A model generated the notes under the pieces. It had not been told where the DNA came from. It saw nothing but the letters and a program-made list of their open reading frames with translations, and made no database searches. From Alkanophaga liquidiphilum (GTDB lineage Archaea; Halobacteriota; Syntropharchaeia; Alkanophagales; B39-G2), in the NCBI GenBank assembly GCA_029259535.1, contig JAPHEF010000004.1:16523-80522 (forward strand): a DNA stretch of 64,000 nt. The letters run 5' to 3'. Each line of letters starts with the position of its first letter. The first letter of the stretch is position 1. Position numbers and translations under genes: made by a program. Positions 47,307 to 56,798 of this stretch are shown here, one piece after another.

Positions 47307-50012
47307 ATGATTATAAGAAGCGTGGAGCTCAGAAATTTCATATCGCACGAGCGCACGAGGGTGCATTTCCCGCTCGGCGTCACTGTCATCGTAGGACCAA
47401 ATGGTGCGGGTAAAAGCTCGATTCTGGACGCTATGCTTTTCGCTCTTTTCAGGGAACGTGTCCGAGGCGAGCGGCTGGAGGATTTGATACGGCGGGGTGC
47501 CGACACCTCACAGGTGAAGCTCACTTTCGATGAGGGTGGCGTCGAATACGTGGTCGAGCGGACGCTGAGCCGTAAGAGCAAAGGTAGGGGCGGTGGCGAG
47601 GCACAGTTCCGCCGCTTGGGCGTGGGCGGCAAGCCCGTCGAGGGGCAGCGGGCTGTTTCTGAAGAAATACTTAAAACACTCGGCATGGACAAAGACGAAA
47701 TACTGAACTCCGTATTTGTGAGGCAGGGAGAAATCGCCGCAATCATCGAGGCTGAGCCTTCAAAGCGCAAAGAGCTCTTCGGAAAGCTACTCGGCTTGGA
47801 AAAGCTGGAAAATGCCTACGATGGCATGAAAACCGTCATAGATCATTTTAAAAGCAAGCTCGAAACATATACGGCGCCGCTTGCCGAACTTAAATCTTTA
47901 GAAGAGCGTAAGGCGCAGCTCGACAATGAAATAAAAGAGCTTGAGCAGGAAGTGAAGAGGCTTGCGGCGGATTTTAAAGGATGTGAGGGGAGGTTTAAGG
48001 CTGCAAAAGCCGCCCTCGACGACGAGGAGGCGAGAAGGAAGAAATATGAGGAGATTAAAAGCGAGTTGCGGGTGCTCGAGGAGCGAGCAGCGCTACTGCA
48101 TCGGAATACGGAGCAGCTCGCTAAGGAATTAGAAGATGCGGAGACTGCTTCGAGGAGGGCTGAAGCTCTCGAACCCGAAATATCAAAAATTCAGACGCTT
48201 GAGAACCTCCTTCTCGCTAAAGCCGCTGCAGATAACTTGCGCACGAAAGAGAAGGCTCTCGCAAAGGAGCTTGAAAAGGTGGAGAAGCTTGCTAAAGAGC
48301 TTGAAGCAACTAAAAACGCTTACGAAAAATTTTTAGAGCTTCAAGCAGCTCTTGAGAAGAAAGAAGCTGAAAAGAAAAATTTGGAGACGTATCTATTAGA
48401 GGAAGGACGCCTGAAATACGAAATTTCATCCTTAGAGGTTCGTATTTCTGAGACGGAGCAGGAACTCAGCAAGTTGGAAGCTTTTGCCGTTGGGGTCTTA
48501 GGGGAAATTTCGGCGGAGGCGAAGGGGCGCTTGATTAAAGATTTGGAGACGGAGCGAGTTAGGGCGAGGGATGAAATTTTCTCACTCGAGCGGCGGCGTG
48601 GCGAGGCTATTGGTAGAATAGCTGAAATAGAAGAAACCCTAAAGAAAATAGAGGGGGCGAGCGAGTGCCCTGTCTGCGGCAGGGAGCTGGACGACGCTCA
48701 TAAGCAACAGCTTATCAGTAGGCTTAAAGCTGAGAAGTCGAGCTTAGAGGCTCTTGCTCAAGCGTTCTACGACGAAATAGGAGCGTTAAAGGCAGAAATA
48801 AAGCAAATAGACAGTAGGATAAAAGAAGTTTCCAGCGTGAATGTCGAGTATATCGAGAAGAGCAGGCGTGAGCTTGAAAGGGCGAAGAAAGAGCTTTCAG
48901 CGAAGAATAATAAGCTCATAGAAATAACGCCGATGTTGAAGGCGTTTGAAAACATCGTGAACAGCATAGACAGGCTTAAGGGCGAGCTGGAAGCCCTACA
49001 TGGCGATTACCAGCAGTATATTGGCGCTTTGAAGGCGCTCGAAGCCGAGCGGGCGGAGGCCGAGGTGAAAAGAGAGCTCGAAGATGTGAAAAACAAGCTT
49101 TCTGAAAAGCTTTTTGAGGTTAAAAGGCTCGAATCAGAGCTTGGCTATATGCCTGAGGACCCTGAGATGGAGCTTAGGAAGCTTAGGCTTAAAAAATTAG
49201 AATACGATAGGTTTAAGTCCATTGCGGAGCGCATAGAAGAGTTGAAGGCGCGACTTGAGGACGTTAGAGCGGAGTTAAGGTGCACAACGGAGGAGCACGA
49301 GCGGCTAAATGTGAGGCTTGAGGCGCTCGGCTTCAGCGAAGAAGCCTACGAGCTTGCGAGGCAAAAGTTCGAGAAACTTAGAGCCGAGCTTGAGAATCTT
49401 AACATCAAGCTGAGGACTGCAAAGAACCGCAAGGAGGACAAAGTCGAGGAGCGACGCCGCTTATCTGGGAGGATCGAAGAGCTTGTGAGATTGAAGGTGG
49501 AGACGGAAGTCATGCGGAAGTTCGTTGGTGATTTGGAAAAAATAAGATGGGCGTTCTCGAAGGACGGCGTGCAGCGGCTGCTCAGGGAGTTTGCGCTCCC
49601 GCTAATCTCCGAGCATGCCGGAGAATATCTGGAGAAGTTTAACATCGGCGTTTCTGGCGTGCGGATCGACGAGGATTTCAATATTTATGTGATGACCGCT
49701 GTCGGCGAGCTTCCCATAAAGTCCATAAGCGGCGGGCAAAAGGTGGCAGTGGGCATCGCCCTGCGACTCGCCATCGCAAGCGCCCTCGTCGGGAAAGTCT
49801 CCACAGTCGTTATGGATGAGCCCACCGCTTTCCTCGACGAAGAGCGGGTCAGAGAACTCGTGGATGCCATGCGCAGCTTCTTCATGGGCGGCGCCTCAAT
49901 TCCACAGATGATACTTGTATCGCACCACAGAGAGCTTGAGGACGTCGCCGACGAAGTCTACGTCGTCGAGAACGCCGGCGGCATCTCTAAAGTCATGCCG
50001 GCAGCGAGGTGA
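47307..50012 (+). CDS. rad50: DNA double-strand break repair ATPase Rad50
   Basis: SMC-like ATPase of 901 residues. The N-terminal Walker A is VGPNGAGKSSILDA (about 29-42), and the Q-loop is FVRQGEIAAI. Two long coiled coils flank the zinc hook ECPVCGREL (Cys454 region). The C-terminal half has SISGGQKVAVGIALRLAIAS and the Walker B VVMDEPTAFLDEERV. Rad50 works with Mre11 nuclease at broken DNA ends. In many archaea mre11 lies just upstream, but here the upstream DNA is a pseudogene. The ATG at 47307 follows a TTAAAT-like promoter element. Confidence 0.96.
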   Translation: MIIRSVELRNFISHERTRVHFPLGVTVIVGPNGAGKSSILDAMLFALFRERVRGERLEDLIRRGADTSQVKLTFDEGGVEYVVERTLSRKSKGRGGGEAQFRRLGVGGKPVEGQRAVSEEILKTLGMDKDEILNSVFVRQGEIAAIIEAEPSKRKELFGKLLGLEKLENAYDGMKTVIDHFKSKLETYTAPLAELKSLEERKAQLDNEIKELEQEVKRLAADFKGCEGRFKAAKAALDDEEARRKKYEEIKSELRVLEERAALLHRNTEQLAKELEDAETASRRAEALEPEISKIQTLENLLLAKAAADNLRTKEKALAKELEKVEKLAKELEATKNAYEKFLELQAALEKKEAEKKNLETYLLEEGRLKYEISSLEVRISETEQELSKLEAFAVGVLGEISAEAKGRLIKDLETERVRARDEIFSLERRRGEAIGRIAEIEETLKKIEGASECPVCGRELDDAHKQQLISRLKAEKSSLEALAQAFYDEIGALKAEIKQIDSRIKEVSSVNVEYIEKSRRELERAKKELSAKNNKLIEITPMLKAFENIVNSIDRLKGELEALHGDYQQYIGALKALEAERAEAEVKRELEDVKNKLSEKLFEVKRLESELGYMPEDPEMELRKLRLKKLEYDRFKSIAERIEELKARLEDVRAELRCTTEEHERLNVRLEALGFSEEAYELARQKFEKLRAELENLNIKLRTAKNRKEDKVEERRRLSGRIEELVRLKVETEVMRKFVGDLEKIRWAFSKDGVQRLLREFALPLISEHAGEYLEKFNIGVSGVRIDEDFNIYVMTAVGELPIKSISGGQKVAVGIALRLAIASALVGKVSTVVMDEPTAFLDEERVRELVDAMRSFFMGGASIPQMILVSHHRELEDVADEVYVVENAGGISKVMPAAR

Positions 50013-50017
50013 GAATA

Positions 50018-51067
50018 ATGCGTCGTGCGTTACTCTTTACGCTATTGGGCGTAATAGCGGTCATCGTCGCCACATACCTCCTCTTAGGAATGCCGAGGGG
50101 GCGGATGGTGAATGTATACAACTGGGAAGACTATTTCGGAGCGACAACTCTCTCGGACTTCGAAAATGAGACGGGTATAAAAGTGAACCTCTACACCTTC
50201 GAGGATGAAGATTTCATGGTCTCGGACGTGCGGTCTAATCCCGGGAAGTATGATGTGGCGGTAGCGAGCAACGACGTCGTAGTGGACATGATCGAGATGC
50301 GCCTCCTCGAAGAGATAAATCTGGGGAATATTCCGAACTTTAAATTCATTTCAGAAAAGTTCAAAAACCGAGATTACGACCCCAAGAACGAGTATTCGGT
50401 GCCATACCTGTGGGGAACTACAGGGATAGCATTTAACAAAAAATACGTGAGCCCCGAAGATGCTAAGAGCTGGGCGATCCTATGGGACGAGCGTTACGCA
50501 GGTAGGATAGGAATGTTGAATAATCCAGATGAAGTGATCGGAGCTGCTCTGAAGTGCCTTGGCTACTCCATAAATTCCGAAAATGAAAGCGAGCTTGAGG
50601 AGGCAAGGCAGCTCTTGCTAAGGCAAAAAGAGCTGGTCCGTGGTTATTATGACCCCATAACCATAGAGGAGCTTCTCATTTCAGAGGAGTTATGGGTGGC
50701 TCACTGCTACAGCGGCAGCGCCATGTATGCCGCCTCAGAAAATGAAAATATAAGCTACGTAATCCCGGAAGAGGGGGCTCCTATCTGGGTGGACAATTTC
50801 ATCATCCCTGCGGGTGCCCCACATAAGCGCGAGGCTGAGGAGCTCATAAACTTCATACTTAGACCCGATGTCAATACGGAAATCGTGGAATACCAGTTCT
50901 ACCCGAGCGCCAACGGAGAGGCAATGAAGCTCGTGAGCGAAGAAATCCGTAGCCTTTTGTATCCACCTGAAGATGTCCTGAAGAGGTGCGAATATTTCAA
51001 AGAGCTGAGCGAAGAAGCGGTCAGGACGAGAAATAAGATATGGGCGGAGTTGATGCAAGAGTCTTAA
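50018..51067 (+). CDS. PotD-like extracellular substrate-binding protein
   Basis: Periplasmic-binding-protein fold of the spermidine/putrescine type. A signal or anchor span (residues 2-24) ends at LLLGMPRGRM. The PotD hallmarks VNVYNWEDYF, LSDFENETGIKVNLYTF, YSVPYLWGTTGIAFNKKYV and IWVDNFIIPAGAPHKREAEE are present. No permease or ATPase gene is adjacent. It is followed after 13 bases by a Cache-domain histidine kinase, so it probably presents a ligand (perhaps a polyamine) to the sensor rather than to a transporter. The start is ATG 50018; GTG 50009 overlapping the rad50 stop is possible. Confidence 0.83.
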   Translation: MRRALLFTLLGVIAVIVATYLLLGMPRGRMVNVYNWEDYFGATTLSDFENETGIKVNLYTFEDEDFMVSDVRSNPGKYDVAVASNDVVVDMIEMRLLEEINLGNIPNFKFISEKFKNRDYDPKNEYSVPYLWGTTGIAFNKKYVSPEDAKSWAILWDERYAGRIGMLNNPDEVIGAALKCLGYSINSENESELEEARQLLLRQKELVRGYYDPITIEELLISEELWVAHCYSGSAMYAASENENISYVIPEEGAPIWVDNFIIPAGAPHKREAEELINFILRPDVNTEIVEYQFYPSANGEAMKLVSEEIRSLLYPPEDVLKRCEYFKELSEEAVRTRNKIWAELMQES

Positions 51068-51080
51068 TTAAGGTGAGCCC

Positions 51081-52835
51081 ATGTTCAAAAGAATCCGCAC
51101 TAAGATGACTGGTGTATTCCTCGCCGTAACGCTCATACCGACAATAATCGCTGCCTTCCTCGTCATATTACAAACGGAAAGCGCATTGACGGATGATGCG
51201 TGCAAGCTGCTCTGCGGAGTCTCTGAAAACGTCAAAGACGACTTGGAGAGGTTTGTCTCGGAAAGAATGAGCGACGTCCATGCATTGGCAAGAGGGGTGG
51301 CGTTAGCAGGTGGAAACGCCTCAAAAATCTCAGAGGCGATAAACAGCTTTTATGAAAGCGGCATCTACGACGACGTAACTGTCGTGAATGCGGATGGGAA
51401 CGTCGTCGCATCAATAAAATACAAGTATGTGGGAGAATGGGCATCCAACAACTGGTTTGTACGGGCAAGAGAGGGGCAGGACGTCATTTCCGACGTATAT
51501 TTTCTCTTTGGAGAGCCGGTGATATCTTTTTTCTCACCAGTGGTCATGGATGACAAGGTGGTTGCCGTCGTCACAGCTCAGATGAGTATGAAGTATATCT
51601 GGGACATTGTGGACGCCGTAAAGGTTGGAGAAAGCGGCTTCGTCTACCTGATAGACAAGAACGGGAGGATAATTTCACATCCTGATAAACAAATGATTTT
51701 CAATCGTGCTTATATCGAACATCCAAGCGACGACCACGGATTTTTAACGCAAGACGGGCTCCTCTGCGGATATTCAGCGATGTTCAATGGCTCTTGGATA
51801 GTCGTCGCGGCTCAACCCGAAGACGAAGCGCTCGCTATCCTTTTCTCGCTCAAAAGAAGCATTGCCGCTACACTTTCTATCATATCGTTATTTTCGGCGA
51901 TCGGGGTGTTCCTCCTTGCGAGAGGCATAACAAAACCTATAACTGAACTTACAAGCGGTATTGAAAGTGTCGCTGCCGGCGATTTGAGTTGGAAGGTGGA
52001 CGTTAGGAGTGAGGACGAACTCGGCACGCTCGCAGCATCCTTTAACAAGATGACTGAAGAGCTGATGCGTGCAAGGGCTGAGATAGAGAGATATGCAAGG
52101 GCTCTTGAGGAAAAGGTTGAGGAGAGAACACGGGATTTGAGGCGGGCGTATGAGGAGCTGAAAAGACTTGATGAAGCTAAGACGAGGTTTATAAGCATCG
52201 CAGCTCATGAACTGAGGACGCCGCTCACGGTGATTATGGGCTACATGGATGTGCTTAAGGGCGCAGATGGCGAAGACGTCATGATAAAGGCGATGAAAAA
52301 TGCCGCGAAAAGGCTGGCGGATGCCATCGACCACATCGTGCTGCTCACGATGCTTGAGTTAGAGGAGTATGAGCTAACCAAAGAGGAGTTAGCGCTCGCA
52401 GATATGGTCAAAGAGACTTATGAGAGGTTCAGAGACTTAGCTGAAAAGAAAAACCAAAAAATATCTTTTGAGCTGGAGGACGCTAAGGTAAAAGCAGACA
52501 GGGAGGCGATGATGCGAATAATTTACAACTTGCTCTCAAACGCTGTGAAATTTACACCGGATGGCGGTTTGATAAAAATAAGCGTGAAGGAGTGTGACGA
52601 TACAGTGCTACTCATGGTCGCAGATACCGGCATTGGGATCCCAGATGATGAAAAAGAGAGGATATTCATGCCATTCCATCAAATGGAATATCCCCTGACA
52701 AGGTCGCATGGCGGTCTCGGTCTCGGGCTCCCCACAGTGCGGCGGCTCGTAGAGTTACACGGCGGCAAAATCTGGGTTGAGGATAACCCCAAGGGGGGGA
52801 GTATATTTTTCGTGGAAATACCTAAGAGTAAATGA
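51081..52835 (+). CDS. Cache-domain sensor histidine kinase
   Basis: Membrane sensor kinase of 584 residues. TM1 (about 10-30) and TM2 (about 262-282) enclose a double-Cache-like sensor domain containing FVYLIDKNGRIISHPD. A HAMP domain follows (RGITKPITELTSGIESVAAG). The kinase part has the phospho-accepting His376 in FISIAAHELRTPLTVIMGYM, then the N-box LLSNAVKFTP, DTGIGIP and GLGLGLPTVRRLVELHGG. It belongs with the PotD-like gene 13 bases upstream. No response regulator is in the window. Confidence 0.9.
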   Translation: MFKRIRTKMTGVFLAVTLIPTIIAAFLVILQTESALTDDACKLLCGVSENVKDDLERFVSERMSDVHALARGVALAGGNASKISEAINSFYESGIYDDVTVVNADGNVVASIKYKYVGEWASNNWFVRAREGQDVISDVYFLFGEPVISFFSPVVMDDKVVAVVTAQMSMKYIWDIVDAVKVGESGFVYLIDKNGRIISHPDKQMIFNRAYIEHPSDDHGFLTQDGLLCGYSAMFNGSWIVVAAQPEDEALAILFSLKRSIAATLSIISLFSAIGVFLLARGITKPITELTSGIESVAAGDLSWKVDVRSEDELGTLAASFNKMTEELMRARAEIERYARALEEKVEERTRDLRRAYEELKRLDEAKTRFISIAAHELRTPLTVIMGYMDVLKGADGEDVMIKAMKNAAKRLADAIDHIVLLTMLELEEYELTKEELALADMVKETYERFRDLAEKKNQKISFELEDAKVKADREAMMRIIYNLLSNAVKFTPDGGLIKISVKECDDTVLLMVADTGIGIPDDEKERIFMPFHQMEYPLTRSHGGLGLGLPTVRRLVELHGGKIWVEDNPKGGSIFFVEIPKSK

Positions 52836-52903
52836 CTGAATTTTAATTTACGGGCTTTAAATTAGTAAAAACCTATCACGAGGATAAGAACAGGGGTATC
52901 AGT

Positions 52904-53527
52904 ATGAAGGTTGGAGTCATAGGCGTGCAGGGGGACGTCGAGGAGCACGTTGTTGCGATGCGAAGAGCTTTGGCGGCGTTCGGACTGCATGGCGAGGTCG
53001 TGAGCATACGCCGCTCTGGAATCGTACCAAGCTGCGACGCTCTCGTGATTCCGGGCGGCGAGAGCACGACGCTTTCACGCTTAATGCTCAAGGAGGGCAT
53101 ATTCCCAGAGGTTTTAGAGGCAGCGGAGCGTGATGTTCCCATCCTCGGCACGTGCGCCGGCATGGTTCTCCTCGCAAAGGAAGGCAACGAAGAAGTTGCG
53201 AAAACTGGTCAAAAGCTTCTCGGGCTCATAGACGCAAAAGTCGAAAGGAATGCCTTCGGGCGGCAGCGAGAGTCCTTTGAAGTCGCTCTGAGCATTCCCG
53301 CCTTCGGACCCGAGCCTTTCAACGCCGTTTTCATCCGAGCGCCGTGCTACGTGAGCGTCGGCGCCGGCGTCGAAGTCTTAGCAAAGCTCGAAGCCGAAAA
53401 GACCCTCAAGATAACAAAACGCGAGTGCATCGTCGCTGCCCGCCAAGAAAACGTCGTTGCCGTTGCTTTCCACCCCGAACTCACCAACGACCTCCGCCTC
53501 CACCGCTACTTTCTGAGCCTCATTTAA
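52904..53527 (+). CDS. pdxT: Pyridoxal 5'-phosphate synthase glutaminase subunit
   Basis: Class I glutaminase that supplies ammonia to PdxS for vitamin B6 synthesis. Blocks are KVGVIGVQGDVEEHVVAM, VIPGGESTTLSRLM, the nucleophile in GTCAGMVLLAK, RNAFGRQRESFE and the catalytic His/Glu in AFHPELTNDLRLH. The length (207) is normal. pdxS is not adjacent. A/T-rich sequence and AACAGGGGTATCAGT precede the ATG. Confidence 0.92.
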   Translation: MKVGVIGVQGDVEEHVVAMRRALAAFGLHGEVVSIRRSGIVPSCDALVIPGGESTTLSRLMLKEGIFPEVLEAAERDVPILGTCAGMVLLAKEGNEEVAKTGQKLLGLIDAKVERNAFGRQRESFEVALSIPAFGPEPFNAVFIRAPCYVSVGAGVEVLAKLEAEKTLKITKRECIVAARQENVVAVAFHPELTNDLRLHRYFLSLI

Positions 53528-53568
53528 TTCCTGAAAGCTTTATGAACCTCGCCCTCCAAAATTCCATC

Positions 53569-54936
53569 ATGGAAATCTCCCCACATATATTCAGGGCTTA
53601 TGACATTAGGGGAATTTTCGCCAAAGACCTTCCTGTTGAGGTGATGTTAAGGGTGGGGGAGGCTTTCGGCGCATACTTAAAAGAAAAAGGCTACGAGCAC
53701 ACTGTCGTTGGTAACGATGTGCGAGCGACGTCACCGACGCTTGCAAAGGCTTTCATCGCCGGCGCACTCTCCTGCGGCATCAGCGTCACGGACGTCGGAA
53801 CGGCGTCGTTCGGCGTCGTCGTGTTCTCAGGCTGGCTACTGCGCAAGGATGCCATCGCTTTCATCACAGCATCGCATCTCCCTCCCGAATGGAACGGCGT
53901 CAAGCTCTATGACGGCGACGGCATAGGCTACTCCGAAGAAGCGCTTAAAAGAATAAAGGAGCTTGCTTTTGAGGGCGTGAAACCCGCCGTATGGAGTGAA
54001 GTCGGTGAATACCATGCGACCTCTTTCATCAACGAGTACGTGGAATATCTCGTCTCGAAATTCGACGTTAGGGGCGTGAGCGTTACTCTCGACTGCGGCA
54101 ACGGTAGCATGAGCTTGGTGGCGCCCGAGCTTTTCAGAAGGGCGGGCATGAGCACACTCTCGCTCTTTTCGAGCGTGGACCCCCGGTTCCCGAATAGACC
54201 TGCGGAGCCAGACGAAGAGCACCTCACAGCCCTGAAGAAGCATATAAAGGGAAGTGACTTCGGCGTGGCTTTCGACGGCGACGGCGACCGTGCTGTTATA
54301 TTTGATGAGCGGGGGCGGTTGCTCACGCCAGACCAGTGCGGCGTGCTCATTGCCAAGGATTTGCTCTCCAGAGGCGGTGAGAAGGTAATCCTGGCGAACG
54401 TGGAGTGTTCGATGTTAATCGAACGAGAACTGAAGCCCTTAGGCGCTCGGGTGATAAGAATTCCGGTGGGGCATACGTTCCTGACGCTCGAAGCGAAGCG
54501 TAAGAACGCAACCCTCGGCATAGAATCCAGCGGACATTTCGTCATGCCTTCCTACTTGCCGTTCGACGACGCCATGCTTGTGCCTTTGAAACTCGCCGAA
54601 ATATTGGCGAGGTCAGGTAGGAGGCTCTCAGAGCTCGCTGACGAAGTTCCTAAGCTCCCGAAAGCGAGGGTAGATTTGGAATGTAGCGATGCCACGAAGT
54701 TCAAGGTCGTCGAAAGTCTCGCAAGGAAGTTCTCACGGGAATATGGGGAAGAAAGAGTAAGCACGCTTGATGGCGTTCGTGTCGAGCTTGAGGACGGTTG
54801 GGCGTTGGTGCGAGCGTCAAACACGTCGCCGCTGATACGAGTAACCATTGAAGCGACGACGCCAGAACGGCTGGAGAAGCTGAAAAAGAAGTTCGTAAGC
54901 GCTACAAAAGAGGAAATAAGCGTTGCCGCCACTTGA
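53569..54936 (+). CDS. Phosphomannomutase/phosphoglucomutase family phosphohexomutase
   Basis: Four-domain alpha-D-phosphohexomutase. The N-terminal FRAYDIRGIFAKDLPVEVML, the phosphoserine loop TASHLPPEWNGVKLY, the metal loop FDGDGDRAVIFDERG, the sugar-binding ESSGHFVMP and the phosphate-binding RASNTSPLIRV are all present. The usual Asn after the phosphoserine loop's His is replaced by Leu. It could act on mannose-, glucose- or glucosamine-phosphate. ATG 53569 is preferred; ATG 53542 is in frame. The acyl-CoA dehydrogenase gene starts at the very next base. Confidence 0.88.
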   Translation: MEISPHIFRAYDIRGIFAKDLPVEVMLRVGEAFGAYLKEKGYEHTVVGNDVRATSPTLAKAFIAGALSCGISVTDVGTASFGVVVFSGWLLRKDAIAFITASHLPPEWNGVKLYDGDGIGYSEEALKRIKELAFEGVKPAVWSEVGEYHATSFINEYVEYLVSKFDVRGVSVTLDCGNGSMSLVAPELFRRAGMSTLSLFSSVDPRFPNRPAEPDEEHLTALKKHIKGSDFGVAFDGDGDRAVIFDERGRLLTPDQCGVLIAKDLLSRGGEKVILANVECSMLIERELKPLGARVIRIPVGHTFLTLEAKRKNATLGIESSGHFVMPSYLPFDDAMLVPLKLAEILARSGRRLSELADEVPKLPKARVDLECSDATKFKVVESLARKFSREYGEERVSTLDGVRVELEDGWALVRASNTSPLIRVTIEATTPERLEKLKKKFVSATKEEISVAAT

Positions 54937-56139
54937 TTGTCGCAACCAGTTCAAAAGCGAAAAACAGAATTTTATGGAGAGGGATATAAGAGAGTGATGC
55001 TGACCGAGGAGCATCGGATGGTGCGGCAAGCCGTCCGGGAAATTGCGCAAAAAGAGATAGAGCCGAGAGCTGCTGAGACCGACAGGAGCGCTAAGTTCCC
55101 TTATGAGGTTCTCGAAATACTTAAGGAGCAAGGGGTCCACCTCATACCTCTCCCCGAGGAATACGGGGGCTACGGCAGCGTTCTGATGAGCTGCATTGCC
55201 GTAGAAGAGCTTTCTAAGGCGTGCGCCACCCTCGGGCTCTGGCTGCTCGTTCAGGGCTCCGTGACGAGCTGCCTGCGAGCTACCAGAAACGAGAAGACAA
55301 AAGATAAGTTCTTCAGAAGAATGACAGAGGGTAAGGTGGGGGCGTTCGTGCTGACAGAGCCCGACGCAGGGAGCGACGTCGCCTCCATGAAGACCGTCGC
55401 TCAGAAAGACGGCGACGAATACGTGCTCAACGGCACCAAGTGCTTTATCTCCTGCGGCGGCGTCGCTGACTTCTACGTGACGTTCGCCAAGACGAAGCCG
55501 GAGGCGGGGTTGGATGGAATAAGCGCCTTCGTCGTGGAAAGAGATTCCCCCGGCGTCAGCATCGGGAGAATAGACGAGAAAATGGGCTTGCACGGTTCAG
55601 CATCCGCCGAAATAGTGTTCAGAGACGCCCGAATCCCCGAAGAATACCTCTTGGCTGGTGATGGCGGGGAGGGCATGCAGCTGGCATTCGCAGCCATTAA
55701 TCCCACTCGAGTTTACGTGGCAGCGGCGGCGCTCGGCGTCGCTGAGGGCGCCCTTGAATACGCCGCACGCTACGCCAAGGAGCGCACCCAATTCGGACGT
55801 CCGATTTCCGAATTTCAAGGCGTGCAGTTCCTGCTTGCGGAAATTGCCATGAGGATAGAGGCATCTCGCTCCTTGCTATATAGGGTCGCCACGATGCTTG
55901 ATGAGAACAAAGAAGGTGTCCCGGGCTTCGCTGCGTTAACGAAGTGTTTCGTAACCGAGAAGGCGCTCGAAGCTGTCAATTATGCCATGGATATACTCGG
56001 CGGGCATGGCTACATGAAGGATCACCCGCTGGAGCGGATGCTGCGGGACGTAAAAGCTTTCCACTTCACCGAGGGCACAAACTACATACAAAGGCTGCAT
56101 GTGGCGAGAGCGGTGCTTAAAGGCACACTGAGAGATTGA
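54937..56139 (+). CDS. Acyl-CoA dehydrogenase
   Basis: FAD-dependent alpha,beta-dehydrogenase of acyl-CoA thioesters. The three ACAD domains are complete: IPLPEEYGGYGSVLMSCIAV, the substrate/FAD signature AFVLTEPDAGSDVASMKTVA, FISCGGVADFYVTFAKT, ERTQFGRPISEFQGVQFLLA, ILGGHGYMKDHPLERMLRDV and FHFTEGTNYIQRLHVA with the catalytic Glu in its medium/short-chain position. The start is TTG 54937 directly after the mutase stop, or ATG 54997, where family similarity begins. Electrons should pass to ETF; etfB is in the window. Confidence 0.93.
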   Translation: MSQPVQKRKTEFYGEGYKRVMLTEEHRMVRQAVREIAQKEIEPRAAETDRSAKFPYEVLEILKEQGVHLIPLPEEYGGYGSVLMSCIAVEELSKACATLGLWLLVQGSVTSCLRATRNEKTKDKFFRRMTEGKVGAFVLTEPDAGSDVASMKTVAQKDGDEYVLNGTKCFISCGGVADFYVTFAKTKPEAGLDGISAFVVERDSPGVSIGRIDEKMGLHGSASAEIVFRDARIPEEYLLAGDGGEGMQLAFAAINPTRVYVAAAALGVAEGALEYAARYAKERTQFGRPISEFQGVQFLLAEIAMRIEASRSLLYRVATMLDENKEGVPGFAALTKCFVTEKALEAVNYAMDILGGHGYMKDHPLERMLRDVKAFHFTEGTNYIQRLHVARAVLKGTLRD

Positions 56140-56148
56140 TTGCCGGAA

Positions 56149-56700
56149 ATGCTAGCGGTAATCGTCATCGACATGATAAAGGACAACATTTTCGAGGGGG
56201 CAAAAAAGATAATTCCACGCATAAAAAAGCTGCTAGAGGTGGCACGAGCGCACAGGATTCCGATAATCTATGCAAATGACAGTTTTTTTCCATTTGACCC
56301 GATGTTTGAACGCATAAGACGACATGCAATCCGAGGGACGGCGGGCACGCAGGTCATTGACGAGTTGAAACCCGAGCGTGGGGACATCATCGTGGAGAAG
56401 CGGCGTTTCAGCGCATTCTTTAAGACCGACTTGGATCTAACGCTGCGTTGTTTAAATGTGGACACGGTAGCGCTCTGCGGGATAAACACGTGGGCATGCG
56501 TGCTTTTCACCGCCGCTGATGCTGTCTCGCTCGATTTCAAATGCATACTCATCGAGGATTGCTGCGCATCGCATAGAAAGGAAATACACGAAAGTATCAT
56601 TAAGATCTACAAGGAGTTTCCATTGATTGAAATTCTGAAGTGCGATGAGGTTATACAACGGATGCACGGTGTTGACGCCCACGCAGCGTCAAAAACTTAA
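56149..56700 (+). CDS. Isochorismatase-family cysteine hydrolase (nicotinamidase-like)
   Basis: Cysteine hydrolase of about 183 residues. The catalytic triad is visible: Asp in VIVIDMIKDN, Lys in IIVEKRRFSAF and Cys in GINTWACVLFTAADAVSL. Known relatives hydrolyse nicotinamide, isochorismate or related amides; the substrate is not evident. ATG 56149 is used, with TTG 56140 immediately after the dehydrogenase stop as an alternative. It ends the run of three co-directional genes that starts with the mutase. Confidence 0.83.
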   Translation: MLAVIVIDMIKDNIFEGAKKIIPRIKKLLEVARAHRIPIIYANDSFFPFDPMFERIRRHAIRGTAGTQVIDELKPERGDIIVEKRRFSAFFKTDLDLTLRCLNVDTVALCGINTWACVLFTAADAVSLDFKCILIEDCCASHRKEIHESIIKIYKEFPLIEILKCDEVIQRMHGVDAHAASKT

Positions 56701-56723
56701 ATAAACTACGCCGAAATAGTAAT

Positions 56724-56798
56724 GGGCGTGTAGCCTAGCCAGGATATGGCGGCAGCCTCCTAAGCTGCAGGTCGGGGGTTCGAATCCCCCCACGCCCG
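56724..56798 (+). tRNA. tRNA-Arg (anticodon CCT)
   Basis: An intronless cloverleaf: acceptor GGGCGTG pairs with CACGCCC at 56791-56797, the anticodon arm GCAGC/GCTGC holds the loop CTCCTAA with anticodon CCT, and the T-arm carries GGTTCGAATC. The discriminator is G and CCA is not encoded. A TATA-like TTAAATAAA at about 56697-56705 is 25 bases upstream. Confidence 0.95.
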
